From NCBI GenBank assembly GCA_963576725.1, contig OY755241.1, forward strand, positions 57,967,071 through 58,031,070: DNA of 64,000 nt. The letters run 5' to 3'. This DNA is from Azorinus chamasolen (taxonomy: Eukaryota > Mollusca > Bivalvia > Cardiida > Solecurtidae). A program made the position numbers and the translations under genes. The notes beneath the pieces were generated by a model that did not search any database, had not been told where the DNA came from, and saw only the letters and a list, made by a program, of their open reading frames with translations. Shown piece by piece: positions 10,008-22,674 of the stretch (position 1 is its first letter; every line of letters starts with the position of its first letter).

Positions 10008-10221
10008 GTAACCCTTACAACGCTGAATTTTCAAATGGACTCTTCCAATATTCAAATAGGTCAAGCTTATAGTGACTATTTAGGGATGTTTTCTAAAGAA
10101 AATTGTTACATGACAAACAGTGAAGACCCGGATGAGAGGGCTCCCCTAGGAGTCCTCTCATCTGGGTCTACACTGTTTGCAAAGGACATTAGTGACTCGG
10201 GTCCCGTACTGTAAGGGTTAA
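10008..10221 (+). mobile_element. TTAA MITE family P
   Basis: The left end is GTAACCCTTAC and the right end ACTGTAAGGGTTAA. The hairpin at about 10110-10185 has arms ACAGTGAAGACCCGGATGAG and the centre GGGCTCCCCTAGGAGTCC. The body CGCTGAATTTTCAAATGGAC recurs at 35480. Confidence 0.7.
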
Positions 10222-10239
10222 ACAAAGGTGGAGATCTTA

Positions 10240-10632
10240 ATTTGAGTCTTTTTCTGTAATATGTCTTTCTTTATTTGTTTATTCAACATCAAATACTTTA
10301 GTCGTCTGATCAAATGCTTGATTCAAGGATAGTTTTTATACTCTGTCTTTCTCTCTCACATACAATTTGTCTTTCTCTTACACTTCCAAATTCTCCTCTT
10401 TATCCTTTGTCTGTCGTTCTCCTACACATTCTTTCTCAGCTTACTTTTCACATAGTTTTTGTTATATACTTACTAGCTGTATGTCATGTAAAAATCGCCA
10501 TTGTATTTCGATTGTACACTATTTTGTAGGTGGGAGGGTCGAAACTAACGTTGTCAGAGCTTGTGACCAAACCCCATTTCCAATACATGTTTATGTATAG
10601 AATGGAAATAAAATATGTCTAAACTAGTCGGA
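10240..10632 (+). mobile_element. Non-LTR retrotransposon 3' end, copy 1
   Basis: A pyrimidine-rich stretch is followed by GGGAGGGTCGAAACTAACG, GAGCTTGTGACC and the terminal GGAAATAAAATATGTCTAAA. The same ending closes the reverse-transcriptase fragment at 32604-33515, which links this untranslated tail to that family. No coding sequence is left here. Confidence 0.65.
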
Positions 10633-10954
10633 TGATCCGTCTGATCTAGTTCAACTCTGTTTGTAAGGTATCGAAATGCATCTAGATATGGGGTAACGGG
10701 TTATTACGGTTTTTTCAAGCTGGCTTCAGTTGAGTCACCGTTTATGTTGCGAATAGCTTCAGACAAAGCTCTAAGCGTATCGTTTAGTTGTACGTTCCGT
10801 TAATTCCATTTACGAATTCTAAATCCATTCACCGTTCATATAACCGAAGGCAATCGTTTGCTTTTTGCAGACCAATCATAATAGTTTTCTCTTTATCGTG
10901 GCGCCGCAATAAATACTTACATCGATGTTTTATCCATTATCGTGTTATGCGCGT
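10633..10954. other. No recognised gene; short family B scraps
   Basis: About 10633-10700 holds arm fragments (CCGTCTGATCTAGTTC). The rest shows no repeat, RNA gene or convincing exon. Confidence 0.45.
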
Positions 10955-11024
10955 TTGCAAACAGATTGGATCCAGATGAGACGCCGAGTAACTCGGCGTC
11001 TCATCAGGATCCAAGCTGTTTGAC
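10955..11024. repeat. Family A hairpin
   Basis: Arms GATTGGATCCAGATGAGACG and CGTCTCATCAGGATCCAAGC surround the centre GAGTAACTC. The A/T arm asymmetry is present. Confidence 0.85.
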
Positions 11025-11410
11025 ATCCGGTCTGTAGTTTCTCGAATATTTGAACGAGTCGGAAATAAGTTAAACTTGCTGCATATCAGAATGAGAAGAC
11101 ATAATTGCTGTTGTTGTTTTCAGTGTAATAAGGGAACAATACGTAGGTGTGCAGCAATTTCTTACGCTTTCATAAACCCGATCATCCATTGACAAAATCA
11201 ATTCTCCCACGAGACATTTCTCCAAAATGTTCCACCGAAACACTAATAACATTATACCGACGTTTAGTTCATTGTCAGACTTGTAATAATGAGTCTGTCT
11301 ATCTATTTAGAAACTACAGGATGAACTGGCTTGACAAAGTCTGATAGAAGCGTTTAAATGTATACAAAGTAATATAAGAAGATTCTGTAATTCTTGATCA
11401 CGCGAATAGT
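11025..11410. other. No recognised features
   Basis: Frames of 60-65 codons occur on both strands but overlap each other and lack splice or codon support. I treat them as chance. Confidence 0.4.
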
Positions 11411-11461
11411 CATAGGGTTTGGTGGTGAAATGATTTTAGCTCTTGAGTACGCACGTTTATA
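11411..11461 (+). repeat. Half of a family J element
   Basis: CATAGGGTTTGGTGGTGAAA and GATTTTAGCTCTTGAGTACG form the right arm and flank only. Confidence 0.6.
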
Positions 11462-11469
11462 TGTTAGTC

Positions 11470-11800
11470 TGGGGCCTCATCATTCAACATCATTCATCAG
11501 CCGGTGTTGTTGTTTTTTTGGTTTTATCTCAAAAGCTTCGTAGTGGAGCTATCCAACTCACCCCGTCGTCGGCGACGGTATGGTTTTTGTTAAAGGCAGC
11601 TTTTTGCATTTAACCATTTGAGTAAAGCTTTGACACTTGGTGCACTTGTTCACCACCACAAGCTCCATATGTAGACAAGATTACGTAACTCTATCAAGCA
11701 TTTTGACAGAATTAGGACCCTTTTTATCTTAGAAATTTTGGTTAAGGTTTTTGTTAAAGTCCACTTTTTGCCTCTAACCTTTCGCAAACCGGCTGCCCCC
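11470..11800 (+). repeat. Dispersed molluscan-type repeat
   Basis: CCCCGTCGTCGGCGACGG and two versions of GTTTTTGTTAAAG...CTTTTTGC about 170 bp apart (near 11590 and 11750), with ATTACGTAACTCTATCAAGC and TGACAGAATTAGG between. From memory these words are common in bivalve genomes. The repeat is non-coding here and its class is unclear. Confidence 0.5.
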
Positions 11801-12044
11801 ATCCTCTAAATCCGTGCCTGGGTTATTTGACCTTTGGCTAATCTACCAGTTCGACGATACAAATACCACTGGTTATTACCATAATGGTATGACTATGATA
11901 GCGCTTGATTATTGCTGGTTGCCGTTAAATCTGTTCGTATAATTATGGTTAGCATACTTTACTATAAATTAGAATAAAAAATGGAAGAAAAATAGAACAT
12001 AAAACTAAGTTTCATTGTAAGGATGGATTGTTTTGTAACTTGCA

Positions 12045-12302
12045 ATTTCTCTTTTCGCTTTGCTAGCCTACTTTTGCTTTCAAAGGATCTCCCACTATCA
12101 GAATATATGCACTTCAAAACAACAGGTGTTAAGTGCCTGTGTGGCGGTCGTAAAAAGTCGCCCCTACTTCATTATCAGTGTTGTTATATTTCCTGGTCCT
12201 TCGGGATCATTAGTTTTGATGGTACATGTATAAGTTTTGAAAATTGAATATTTCTTAGGCCGGTGCTAGGGGACGTCCGTAGAGTTGCACTTTTGCACTC
12301 GG
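12045..12302 (-). repeat. Dispersed repeat family N, copy 3, with a CATGTA insertion
   Basis: It matches 4205-4450 closely (TGGTCCTTCGGGATCATTAG, GCCGGTGCTAGGGG). At 12233-12240 it reads GGTACATGTATAAG where the other copy reads AGTATAAG, an exact six-base difference at a TA. Confidence 0.75.
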
Positions 12303-12380
12303 TTAGATTTTAGGGCCTTTATCCCAGTTCATTGTTGTGGTCATAACTTAAGACCTTGATTTCAATATTAGATCTTGATA

Positions 12381-12570
12381 CAGTAAAACCTCTCTATAAC
12401 GGCCACTAAATTGTGTTAATTAGTTGGTATTTAGGGCAGGTGGCTGCTTAAAGCAAGGTGAAAGTAAAACAGAACGTTCCTATAAGAGCGTTCTGTTTTA
12501 CTTTCACCTTTATTTAAACAGCCACCTGCCTTTAACACAAAATACTTGATGTAATTAAGTGGCCATTTAA
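12381..12570. mobile_element. TA-flanked palindromic MITE, family D, right end eroded
   Basis: It opens CAGTAAAACCTCTCTATAAC after TA (12379-12380). Core arms GGTGGCTGCTTAAAGCAAGG and the tip ACGTTCCTATAAGAGCGT are intact. The right terminus has diverged (GGCCATTTAATCACG). Confidence 0.75.
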
Positions 12571-12724
12571 TCACGTTTCCTTACAGTAAAGGAATTCTTC
12601 AAGATTATGAAGGTAAAGTTAAAGTAGTAATGCTCATTTTTTATTTATAATGAATCTAGATATATTAACTAATTTCTTACAGAGATAAAATGCCTGAAAT
12701 AATGGCAAAACCACTATACATGTA

Positions 12725-12933
12725 CGGTAACACCCCTCTAATGCGACCACTTAATGAATAAACATGGGCGTCTTTATAAGCAGGGGGTTGCTTAATGCAA
12801 GGACAAAAATAATGCAGAAAGCTCCTCTATGAGCTTTCTGCATTACCTTTGTCCTGCATTAAGCTGCCACCTGCCTTTGCCACTGTGAATTATGCCCCGT
12901 TTTGGTGGTCGCATTAGAGGGGTTTAAATACTG
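12725..12933. mobile_element. TA-flanked palindromic MITE, family I, seated in a TACATGTA
   Basis: It opens CGGTAACACCCCTCTAATGC and closes GCATTAGAGGGGTTTAAATA CTG, with TA at both sides. TACATGTA at 12717-12724 supplies the left TA. The core tip is AGCTCCTCTATGAGCT. Confidence 0.8.
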
Positions 12934-13130
12934 TACTTCCAACACCAAACACATTTTCAATGTCTGTTACATCTACATCCTCCCCAACCTCGAAAAATTC
13001 TATCGTTTTCACAGAAGTTTATAAACAAAGTATAAAGTGGTTATTATGGAGTCCTAAATTCAAATTAGTGCAAAACTAAGCATTGGTCTTTATTTCCCGC
13101 CATGTTTAGACTTAATTCTTAAAATTTGTA

Positions 13131-13375
13131 GGTGGCGGTGGTCTAGTGGTAACGCGCTTGACTATCAGTCCGGAGGTCCTTAGTTCAAATCCCGGTCCCA
13201 CCCGGAAATTTCAGAGACGCTTTTCCGTGTCTCCCACCCGCATATACTCTCCACCCAGGGGTTAAAATGGGTACCTGTAAGGGTCACTCGCCGGTACTGC
13301 GGCTGCATGATTGCGCCATATGTTAGCAGTGCTCAATATTGTAGGCCAATGACTCAATGATCAGGGGAGTAAATG
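13131..13375 (+). mobile_element. tRNA-derived SINE
   Basis: The head (13131-13205) looks like a tRNA: an A-box-like TGGTCTAGTGGTAACGCG and a B-box-like AGTTCAAATCCCGG, ending CCCACCC, which partly pairs with the 5' GGTGGCG. The body carries CCACCCAGGGGTTAAAATGG and GTACCTGTAAGGGTCACTCG, which I remember from bivalve SINEs of the RUDI/Meta type. It ends where the satellite begins. It is not a functional tRNA gene, because the acceptor pairing is poor and the head runs into a SINE body. Confidence 0.75.
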
Positions 13376-16300
13376 TACAGTCGGCTGAACGGTCATTCGG
13401 ACATTTGCGTGAAGTTGGCAGTGGGTTAGGTATTAGACATTCAGAAGTACATTGGCGAATGTACTGCTGCAGTGTGTTAGGCATTCAAAAGTACATAGGC
13501 GAATGTACTGCAGCAGTGCGTTAGACATTCAGAAGTACATTCGGAAAAATTAGTTTTTCAGCGAATCCACTGCTGCAGTGTGTTAGGCATTCAGAAGTAC
13601 ATTGGCGAATGTACTGCTGCAGTGTGTTAGGCATTCAGAAGTACATAGGCGAATGTACTGCTGCAGTGCGTTAGACATTTAGAAGTACATTCGGAAAAAT
13701 TAGTTTTTCAGCGAATCCACTGCTGCAGTGTGTTAGACATTCAGAAGTACATTGGCGAATGTACTGCTGCAGTGTGTTAGGCATTCAAAAGTACATAGGC
13801 GAATGTACTGCAGCAGTGCGTTAGACATTCAGAAGTACATTCGGAAAAATTAGTTTTTCAGCGAATCCACTGCTGCAGTGTGTTAGGCATTCAGAAGTAC
13901 ATTGGCGAATGTACTGCTGCAGTGTGTTAGGCATTCAGAAGTACATAGGCGAATGTACTGCAGCAGTGCGTTAGACATTCAGAAGTACATTCGGAAAAAT
14001 TAGTTTTCAGCGAATCCACTGCTGCAGTGTGTTAGGCATTCAGAAGTACATTGGCGAATGTACTGCTGCAGTGTGTTAGGCATTCAGAAGTACATAGGCG
14101 AATGTACTGCTGCAGTGCGTTAGACATTTAGAAGTACATTCGGAAAAATTAGTTTTTCAGCGAATCCACTGCTGCAGTGTGTTAGACATTCAGAAGTACA
14201 TTGGCGAATGTACTGCTGCAGTGTGTTAGGCATTCAAAAGTACATAGGCGAATGTACTGCTGCAGTGCGTTAGACATTCAGAAGTACATTCGGAAAAAAT
14301 AGTTTATCAGCGAATCCACTGCTGCAGTGTGTTAGACATTCAGAAGTACATTGGCGAATGTACTGCTGCAGTGTGTTAGGCATTCAAAAGTACATAGGCG
14401 AATGTACTGCAGCAGTGCGTTAGACATTCAGAAGTACATTCGGAAAAATTAGTTTTTCAGCGAATCCACTGCTGCAGTGTGTTAGGCATTCAGAAGTACA
14501 TTGGCGAATGTACTGCTGCAGTGTGTTAGGCATTCAGAAGTACATAGGCGAATGTACTGCAGCAGTGCGTTAGACATTCAGAAGTACATTCGGAAAAATT
14601 AGTTTTTCAGCGAATCCACTGCTGCAGTGTGTTAGGCATTCAGAAGTACATTGGCGAATGTACTGCTGCAGTGTGTTAGGCATTCAGAAGTACATAGGCG
14701 AATGTACTGCTGCAGTGCGTTAGACATTTAGAAGTACATTCGGAAAAATTAGTTTTTCAGCGAATCCACTGCTGCAGTGCGTTAGACATTCAGAAGTACA
14801 TTGGCGAATGTACTGCTGCAGTGTGTTAGGCATTCAAAAGTACATAGGCGAATGTACTGCAGCAGTGCGTTAGACATTCAGAAGTACATTCGGAAAAAAT
14901 AGTTTATCAGCGAATCCACTGCTGCAGTGTGTTAGACATTCAGAAGTACATTGGCGAATGTACTGCTGCAGTGTGTTAGGCATTCAAAAGTACATAGGCG
15001 AATGTACTGCAGCAGTGCGTTAGACATTCAGAAGTACATTCGGAAAAAATACTTTTTCAGCGAATCCACTGCAGCAGTGGGTTAGACATTCAGAAGTACA
15101 TTGGCGAATGTACTGCTGCAGTGTGTTAGGCATTCAAAAGTACATGGGCGAATGTACTGCTGCAGTGCGTTAGACATTCAGAAGTACATTCGGCAAAAAT
15201 AGTTTTTCAGCGAATCCACTGCTGCAGTGTGTTAGACATTCAGAAGTACATTGCTGATTGTACTGCTGCAGTGTGTTAGGCATTCAAAAGTACATAGGCG
15301 AATGTACTGCAGAAGTTCGTTAGACATTCAGAAGTACATTCGGAAAAATTAGTTTTTCAGCGAATCCACTGCTGCAGTGTGTTAGGCATTCAGAAGTACA
15401 TTGGCGAATGTACTGCTGCAGTGTGTTAGACATTCAAAAGTACATGGGCGAATGTACTGCTGCAGTGCGTTAGACATTCAGAAGTACATTCGGAAAAAAT
15501 AGTTTTTCAGCGAATCCACTGCTGCAGTGTGTTAGACATTCAGAAGTACATCGGCGAATGTACTGCTGCAGTGTGTTAGGCATTCAAAAGTACATAGGCG
15601 AATGTACTGCAGCAGTGCGTTAGACATTCAGAAGTACATTCGGAAAAAATAGTTTATCAGCGAATCCACTGCTGCAGTGTGTTAGACATTCAGAACTACA
15701 TTGGCGAATGTACTGCTGCAGTGTGTTAGGCATTCAAAAGTACATAGTAGAATATACTGCAGCAGTGCGTTAGACATTCAGAAGTACATTCGGAAAAATT
15801 AGTTTTTCAGCAAATCCACTGCGGCAGTGGGTTAGACATTCAGAAGTACATTGGCGAATGTACTGCTGCAGTGTGTTAGGCATTCAAAAATACATGGGTG
15901 AATGTACTGCTGCAGTGCGTTAGACATTCAGAAGTACATTCGGCAAAAATAGTTTTTCAGCGAATCCACTGCTGCAGTGTGTTAGACATTCAGAAGTACA
16001 TTGCTGATTGTACTGCTGCAGTGTGTTAGGCATTCAAAAGTACATAGGCGAATGTACTGCAGCAGTGCGTTAGACATTCAGAAGTACATTCGGAAAAAAT
16101 AGTTTATCAGCGAATCCACTGCTGCAGTGTGTTAGACATTCAGAACTACATTGGCGAATGTACTGCTGCAGTGTGTTAGGCATTCAAAAGTACATAGTAG
16201 AATATACTGCAGCAGTGCGTTAGACATTCAGAAGTACATTCGGAAAAATTAGTTTTTCAGCAAATCCACTGCGGCAGTGGGTTAGACATTCAGAAGTACA

Positions 16301-19300
16301 TTGGCGAATGTACTGCTGCAGTGTGTTAGGCATTCAAAAATACATGGGTGAATGTACTGCTGCAGTGCGTTAGACATTCAGAAGTACATTCGGCAAAAAT
16401 AGTTTTTCAGCGAATCCACTGCTGCAGTGTGTTAGACATTCAGAAGTACATTGCTGATTGTACTGCTGCAGTGTGTTAGGCATTCAAAAGTACATAGGCG
16501 AATGTACTGCAGCAGTGCGTTAGACATTCAGAAGTACATTCGGAAAAATTAGTTTTTCAGCGAATCCACTGCGGCAGTGTGTTAGACATTCAGAAGTACA
16601 TTGCCGAATGTACTGCTGCAGTGTGTTAGGCATTCAAAAGTACATGGGCGAATGTACTGCAGCATTGCGTTAGACATTCAGAAGTACATTCGGAAAAAAT
16701 AGTTTATCAGCGAATCCACTGCTGCAGTGTGTTAGACATTCAGAAGTACATTGGCGAATGTACTGCTGCAGTGTGTTAGGCATTCAAAAGTACATAGTAG
16801 AATGTACTGCAGCAGTGCGTTAGACATTCAGAAGTACATTCGGAAAAATTAGTTTTTCAGCAAATCCACTGCGGCAGTGTGTTAGACATTCAGAAGTACA
16901 TTGGCGAATGTACTGCTGCAGTGTGTTAGATATTCAAAAAGACATGGGCGAATGTACTGCAGCAGTGCGTTAGACATTCAGAAGTACATTCGGCAAAAAT
17001 AGTTTTTCAGCGAATCCACTGCTGCAGTGTGTTAGACATTCAGAAGTACATTGCTGATTGTACTGCTGCAGTGTGTTAGGCATTCAAAAGTACATAGGCG
17101 AATGTACTGCAGCAGTGCGTTAGACATTCAGAAGTACATTCGGAAAAATTAGTTTTTCAGCGAATCCACTGCTGCAGTGTGTTAGGCATTCAGAAGTACA
17201 TTGGCGAATGTACTGCTGCAGTGTGTTAGGCATTCAGAAGTACATTGGCGAATGTACTGCAGAAGTGTGTTAGACATTCAGAAGTACATTCGGAAAAAAT
17301 AGTTTTTCAGCGAATCCACTGCTGCAGTGTGTTAGACATTCAGAAGTACATTGGCGAATGTACTGCTGCAGTGTGTTAGGCATTCAAAAGTACATAGGCG
17401 AATGTACTGCAGCAGTGCGTTAGACATTCAGAAGTACATTCGGAAAAAAATAGTTTATCAGCGAATCCACTGCTGCAGTATGTTAGACATTCAGAAGTAC
17501 ATTGGCGAATGTACTGCTGCAGTGTGTTAGGCATTCAAAAGTACATAGGCGAATGTACTGCAGCAGTGCGTTAGACATTCAGAAGTACATTCGGAAAAAT
17601 TAGTTTTTCAGCGAATCCACTGCGGCAGTGGGTTAGACATTCAGAAGTACATTGGCGAATGTACTGCTGCAGTGTGTTAGGCATTCAAAAGTACATAGGC
17701 GAATGTACTGCTGCAGTGCGTTAGACATTCAGAAGTACATTCGGAAAAAATAGTTTTTCAGCGAATCCACTGCTGCAGTGTGTTAGACATTCAGAAGTAC
17801 ATTGCTGATTGTACTGCTGAAGTGTGTTAGGCATTCAAAAGTACATAGGCGAATGTACTGTAGCAGTGCGTTAGACATTCAGAAGTACATTCGGAAAAAT
17901 TAGTTTTTCAGCGAATCCACTGCTGCAGTGTGTTAGGCATTCAGAAGTACATTGGCGAATGTACTGCTGCAGTGTGTTAGGCATTCAGAAGTACATAGGC
18001 GAATGTACTGCAGCAGTGCGTTAAACATTCAGAAGTACATTCGGAAAAAATAGTTTTTCAGCGAATCCACTGCTGCAGTGTGTTAGGCATTCAGAAGTAC
18101 ATGGGCGAATGTACTGCTGCAGTGTGTTAGGCATTCAGAAATACATAAGCGAATGTACTGCTGCAGTGCGTTAGACATTCAGAAGTACATTCGGAAAAAA
18201 TAGTTTTTCAGCGAATCCACTGCTGCAGTGTGTTAGACATTCAGAAGTACATTGGCGAATGTACTGCTGCAGTGTGTTAGGCATTCAAAAGTACATAGGC
18301 GAATGTACTGCAGCAGTGCGTTAGACATTCAGAAGTACATTCGGAAAAATTAGTTTTTCAGCGAATCCACTGCGGCAGTGGGTTAGACATTCAGAAGTAC
18401 ATTGGCGAATGTACTGCTGCAGTGTGTTAGGCATTCAAAAGTACATGGGCGAATGTACTGCTGCAGTGCGTTAGACATTCAGAAGTACATTCGGAAAAAT
18501 TAGTTTTTCAGCGAATCCACTGCTGCAGTGTGTTAGACATTCAGAAGTACATTGCTGATTGTACTGCTGAAGTGTGTTAGGCATTCAAAAGTACATAGGC
18601 GAATGTACTGCATCAGTGCGTTAGACATTCAGAAGTACATTCGGAAAAATTAGTTTTTCAGCGAATCCACTGCTGCAGTGTGTTAGGCATTCAGAAGTAC
18701 ATTGGCGAATGTACTGCTGCAGTGTGTTAGGCATTCAGAAGTACATAGGCGAATGTACTGCTGCAGTGCGTTAGACATTCAGAAGTACATTCGGAAAATA
18801 TAGTTTTTCAGCGAATCCACTGCGGCAGTGTGTTAGACATTCAGAAGTAAATTGGCGAATGTACTGCTGCAGTGTGTTAGGCATTCAAAAGTACATAGGC
18901 GAATGTACTGCAGAAGTGCGTTAGACATTCAGAAGTACTTTCGGAAAAAATAGTTTATCAGCGAATCCACTGCTGCAGTGTGTTAGACATTCAGAAGTAC
19001 ATTGGCGAATGTACTGCTGCAGTGTGTTAGGCATTCAAAAGTACATGGGCGAATGTACTGCTGCAGTGCGTTAGACATTCAGAAGTACATTCGGCAAAAA
19101 TAGTTTTTCAGCGAATCCACTGCTGCAGTGTGTTAGACATTCAGAAGTACATTGCTGATTGTACCGCTGCAGTGTGTTAGGCATTCAAAAGTACATAGGC
19201 GAATGTACTGCAGCAGTGCGTTAGACATTCAGAAGTACTTTCGGAAAAATTAGTTTTTCAGCGAATCCACTGCTGCAGTGTGTTAGACATTCAGAAGTAC

Positions 19301-21335
19301 ATTGCCGAATGTACTGCTGCAGTGTGTTAGGCATTCAAAAGTACATAGGCGAATGTACTGCAGCAGTGCGTTAGACATTCAGAAGTACATTCGGAAAAAA
19401 TAGTTTATCAGCGAATCCACTGCTGCAGTGTGTTAGACATTCAGAAGTACATTGGCGAATGTACTGCTGCAGTGTGTTAGGCATTCAAAAGTACATAGTA
19501 GAATGTACTGCAGCAGTGCGTTAGACATTCAGAAGTACATTCGGAAAAATTAGGTTTTCAGCAAATCCACTGCGGCAGTGGGTTAGACATTCAGAAGTAC
19601 ATTGGCGAATGTACTGCTGCAGTGTGTTAGGCATTCAAAAATACATGGGCGAATGTACTGCTGCAGTGCGTTAGACATTCAGAAGTACATTCGGCAAAAA
19701 TAGTTTTTCAGCGAATCCAATGCGGCAGTGGGTTAGACATTCAGAAGTACATTGCTGATTGTACTGCTGCAGTGTGTTAGGCATTCAAAAGTACATAGGC
19801 GAATGTACTGCAGCAGTGCGTTAGACATTCAGAAGTACATTCGGAAAAATTAGTTTTTCAGCGAATCCACTGCGGCAGTGGGTTAGACATTCAGAAGTAC
19901 ATTGGCGAATGTACTGCTGCAGTGTGTTAGGCATTCAAAAGTACATAGGCGAATGTACTGCAGCATTGCGTTAGACATTCAGAAGTACATTCGGAAAAAT
20001 TAGTTTTTCAGCGAATCCACTGCGGCAGTGGGTTAGACATTCAGAAGTACATTGGCGAATGTACTGCTGCAGTGTGTTAGGCATTCAAAAGTACATGGGC
20101 GAATGTACTGCTGCAGTGCGTTAGACATTCAGAAGTACATTCGGCAAAAATAGTTTTTCAGCGAATCCACTGCTGCAGTGTGTTAGACATTCAGAAGTAC
20201 ATTGCTGATTGTACTGCTGCAGTGTGTTAGGCATTCAAAAGTACATAGGCGAATGTACTGCTGCAGTGCGTTAGACATTCAGAAGTACATTCGGAAAAAT
20301 TAGTTTTTCAGCGAATCCACTGCGGCAGTGGGTTAGACATTCAGAAGTACATTGGCGAATGTACTGCTGCAGTGTGTTAGGCATTCAAAAGTACATGGGC
20401 GAATGTACTGCTGCAGTGCGTTAGACATTCAGAAGTACATTCGGCAAAAATAGTTTTTCAGCGAATCCACTGCTGCAGTGTGTTAGACATTCAGAAGTAC
20501 ATTGCTGATTGTACTGCTGCAGTGTGTTAGGCATTCAAAAGTACATAGGCGAATGTACTGCAGCAGTGCGTTAGACATTCAGAAGTACATTCGGAAAAAT
20601 TAGTTTTTCAGCGAATCCACTGCTGCAGTGTGTTAGGCATTCAGAAGTACATGGGCGAATGTACTGCAGCAGTGCGTTAGACATTCAGAAGTACATTCGG
20701 AAAAATTAGTTTTTCAGCGAATCCACTGCGGCAGTGGGTTAGACATTCAGAAGTACATTGGCGAATATACTGCTGCAGTGCGTTAGGCATTCAAAAGTAC
20801 ATAGGCGAATGTACTGCAGCAGTGCGTTAGACATTCAGAAGTACATTTGGAAAAAATAGTTTTTCAGCGAATCCACTGCGGCAGTGGGTTAGACATTCAG
20901 AAGTACATTGGCGAATGTACTGCTGCAGTGTGTTAGGCATTCAAAAGTGCATGGGCGAATGTACTGCTGCAGTGCGTTAGACATTCAGAATTACATTCGG
21001 AAAAAATAGTTTTTCATCGAATCCACTGCTGCAGTGTGTTAGGCATTCAGAAGTACATTGGCGAATGTACTGCTGCAGTGTGTTAGGCATTCAGAAGTAC
21101 CTAGGCGAATGTACTGCTGCAGTGTGTTAGACATTCAGAAGTACATTCGGCAAAAATAGTTTTTCAGCGAATTCACTGCTGCAGTGTGTTAGACATTCAG
21201 AAATACATTGCTGAATGTACTGCTGCAGTATGTTAGGCATTCAAAAGTACATGGGCGAATGTACTGCTGCAGTGCGTTGGACATTCAGAAGTACATTCGG
21301 CAAAAATAGTTTTTCAGCGTGTTAGGCATTCAGAA
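13376..21335 (+). repeat. 150-bp higher-order satellite array, about 53 copies
   Basis: Each 150-bp unit has three related parts. Two are 44 bp (GCGAATCCACTGCTGCAGTG...TTAGGCATTCAGAAGTACAT, then the GCGAATGTAC version). The third is 62 bp, made of the same 44-bp theme plus an 18-bp tail (CGGAAAAATTAGTTTTTCA). The period is 150 bp almost throughout, with one- or two-base slips (for example near 14000 and 17450). Variants such as CATAGTAGAA, TTGCTGATTG and CTGCGGCAGTGG recur in blocks, which shows local amplification. No unit is protein-coding, and spacers between repeats are not unique, so this is not a CRISPR array. Confidence 0.95.
15661..16530 (+). repeat. 450-bp block duplicated inside the satellite
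   Basis: 15661-16080 and 16111-16530 match in every private variant I compared, including CAGAACTACATTGG, CATAGTAGAATATACTGC, CAAATCCACTGCGGCAGTGG and AAATACATGGGTGAATG. Three 150-bp units were therefore copied together recently. Confidence 0.8.
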
Positions 21336-21837
21336 GTACATTAGCGAAATTGTCCAAATAGTGTCCCAATTTAGACAAAAGTCATTTTTATCAAGCCGGA
21401 AAAATTGTCTAACAAGTGTCTAATTTCGACGTTGGATAATTTGCCGGACCGGGAAAATGTCTAAATATTTTCCAATGTAGATATTAGACATTTCTATCAT
21501 GTGAAAAAAAGTGTCTAAAATTGTCTAATTTCGACGTTGGACAATTTCCCGGAACGGGAAAAATGTCTAAATATTGTCCAATTAGACATTACACATTTCT
21601 ATCATGTCGGAAAAATTTTCTAACAAGCATCTAATTTAGACGTTAGACAAATTGCCTGACCGGGAAAAAAAGTCTAAATATTGTCCGATTTAGACATTAG
21701 ATATTTCTATCAAATGGGGAATATGTCTAACAAGTGTCTAATTTCGACGTTTGAGAATTTGCCGAGAATTTGACATTTCTATCAAGTCCTAAAATTGTCG
21801 AACAAGTGTTAAATTTCGACTTTGGACAATTTGCCAG

Positions 21838-22107
21838 GCTGCGTGACGAAGCCGCATAGACCGGATCAGTTGGCTACCGTACTTCAACGGGAATCTGCCT
21901 GGGTAAGCCCGATACCGTGCTAACACGGCGATATTTTACGGAACCGAGCCGCGAAGCCTGCGACAGGCGGGTCCCATGTGAACACGGGAATCTACCACGA
22001 AGACGGAGCCGCGAGCGCCAGGGCAGTCGAGTCCCGTGCTTCAAACGAGACTTCCACGCGACAGAGCCGCGTAGGCCTGGGCAGCCCCCGTATCGTGATA
22101 TCACGGG
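21838..22107 (+). repeat. GC-rich ~59-bp repeat block 1
   Basis: The repeating words are GAGCCGCG, GGGCAG, CCCGTG...CACGGG and GAATCTACCACG. The block begins exactly where a 107-bp unit would read CCGGGCCGGG. Confidence 0.75.
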
Positions 22108-22461
22108 TGTGTCTAAATATTGTTCAATTTAGTCATCAGACATTTCTATCAAGTCGGAAAAAGTGTTTAAAAAAATATCTAAAAAACGTTTAGAAATATC
22201 TAAAATGTGTCTAATTTCAACGTTGGATAATTTTTCTGGCCGGGAAAAATGTCTAAATATTGTCCAATTTATACATAAGACAGTTCTATCAAGTCGGTAA
22301 AATGTCTAACAAGTGTGTAATTTCGATGTTTGACAATTTGCCTGGCTGGGAAAAGTGTCTAAATAGTGCTCAATTTAGACATTAGACATTTCTATCCTGT
22401 CAGGAGATTTGTCTAACAACTGTCTAATTTCGACATTGGACAATTTGCCAGGCCGGGAACA

Positions 22462-22560
22462 TTGGGTCTACCTCGGGACGGAGGTAAACTCCCGTGCTTC
22501 AATGGGGATCTTCCACGGGACAGAGCCGCACAAGTCGGGGGCAGCCCGCTGGTGTGAGAT
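22462..22560 (+). repeat. GC-rich repeat block 2
   Basis: GGTCTACCTCGGGACGGAGG, CCCGTGCTTCAATGGGGATC and GACAGAGCCGCACAAG: one to two worn units. Confidence 0.7.
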
Positions 22561-22674
22561 AAATGGGGAAAATGTTTAAATATTGTCCAATGTAGACATT
22601 AGAAATTCTATCAAATCGGGAAAAATGTCTAACAAATTGTCTAATGTCGAGGTTGGACAATATGCCGGGCCGCG

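Noticed and set aside
13131..13205. Functional tRNA gene
   Set aside because: A- and B-box-like words are present, but acceptor pairing is poor and a SINE body follows directly.
13376..21335. CRISPR-like regular repeats
   Set aside because: Repeats are contiguous with no unique spacers, and the surrounding DNA is eukaryotic. It is a satellite.
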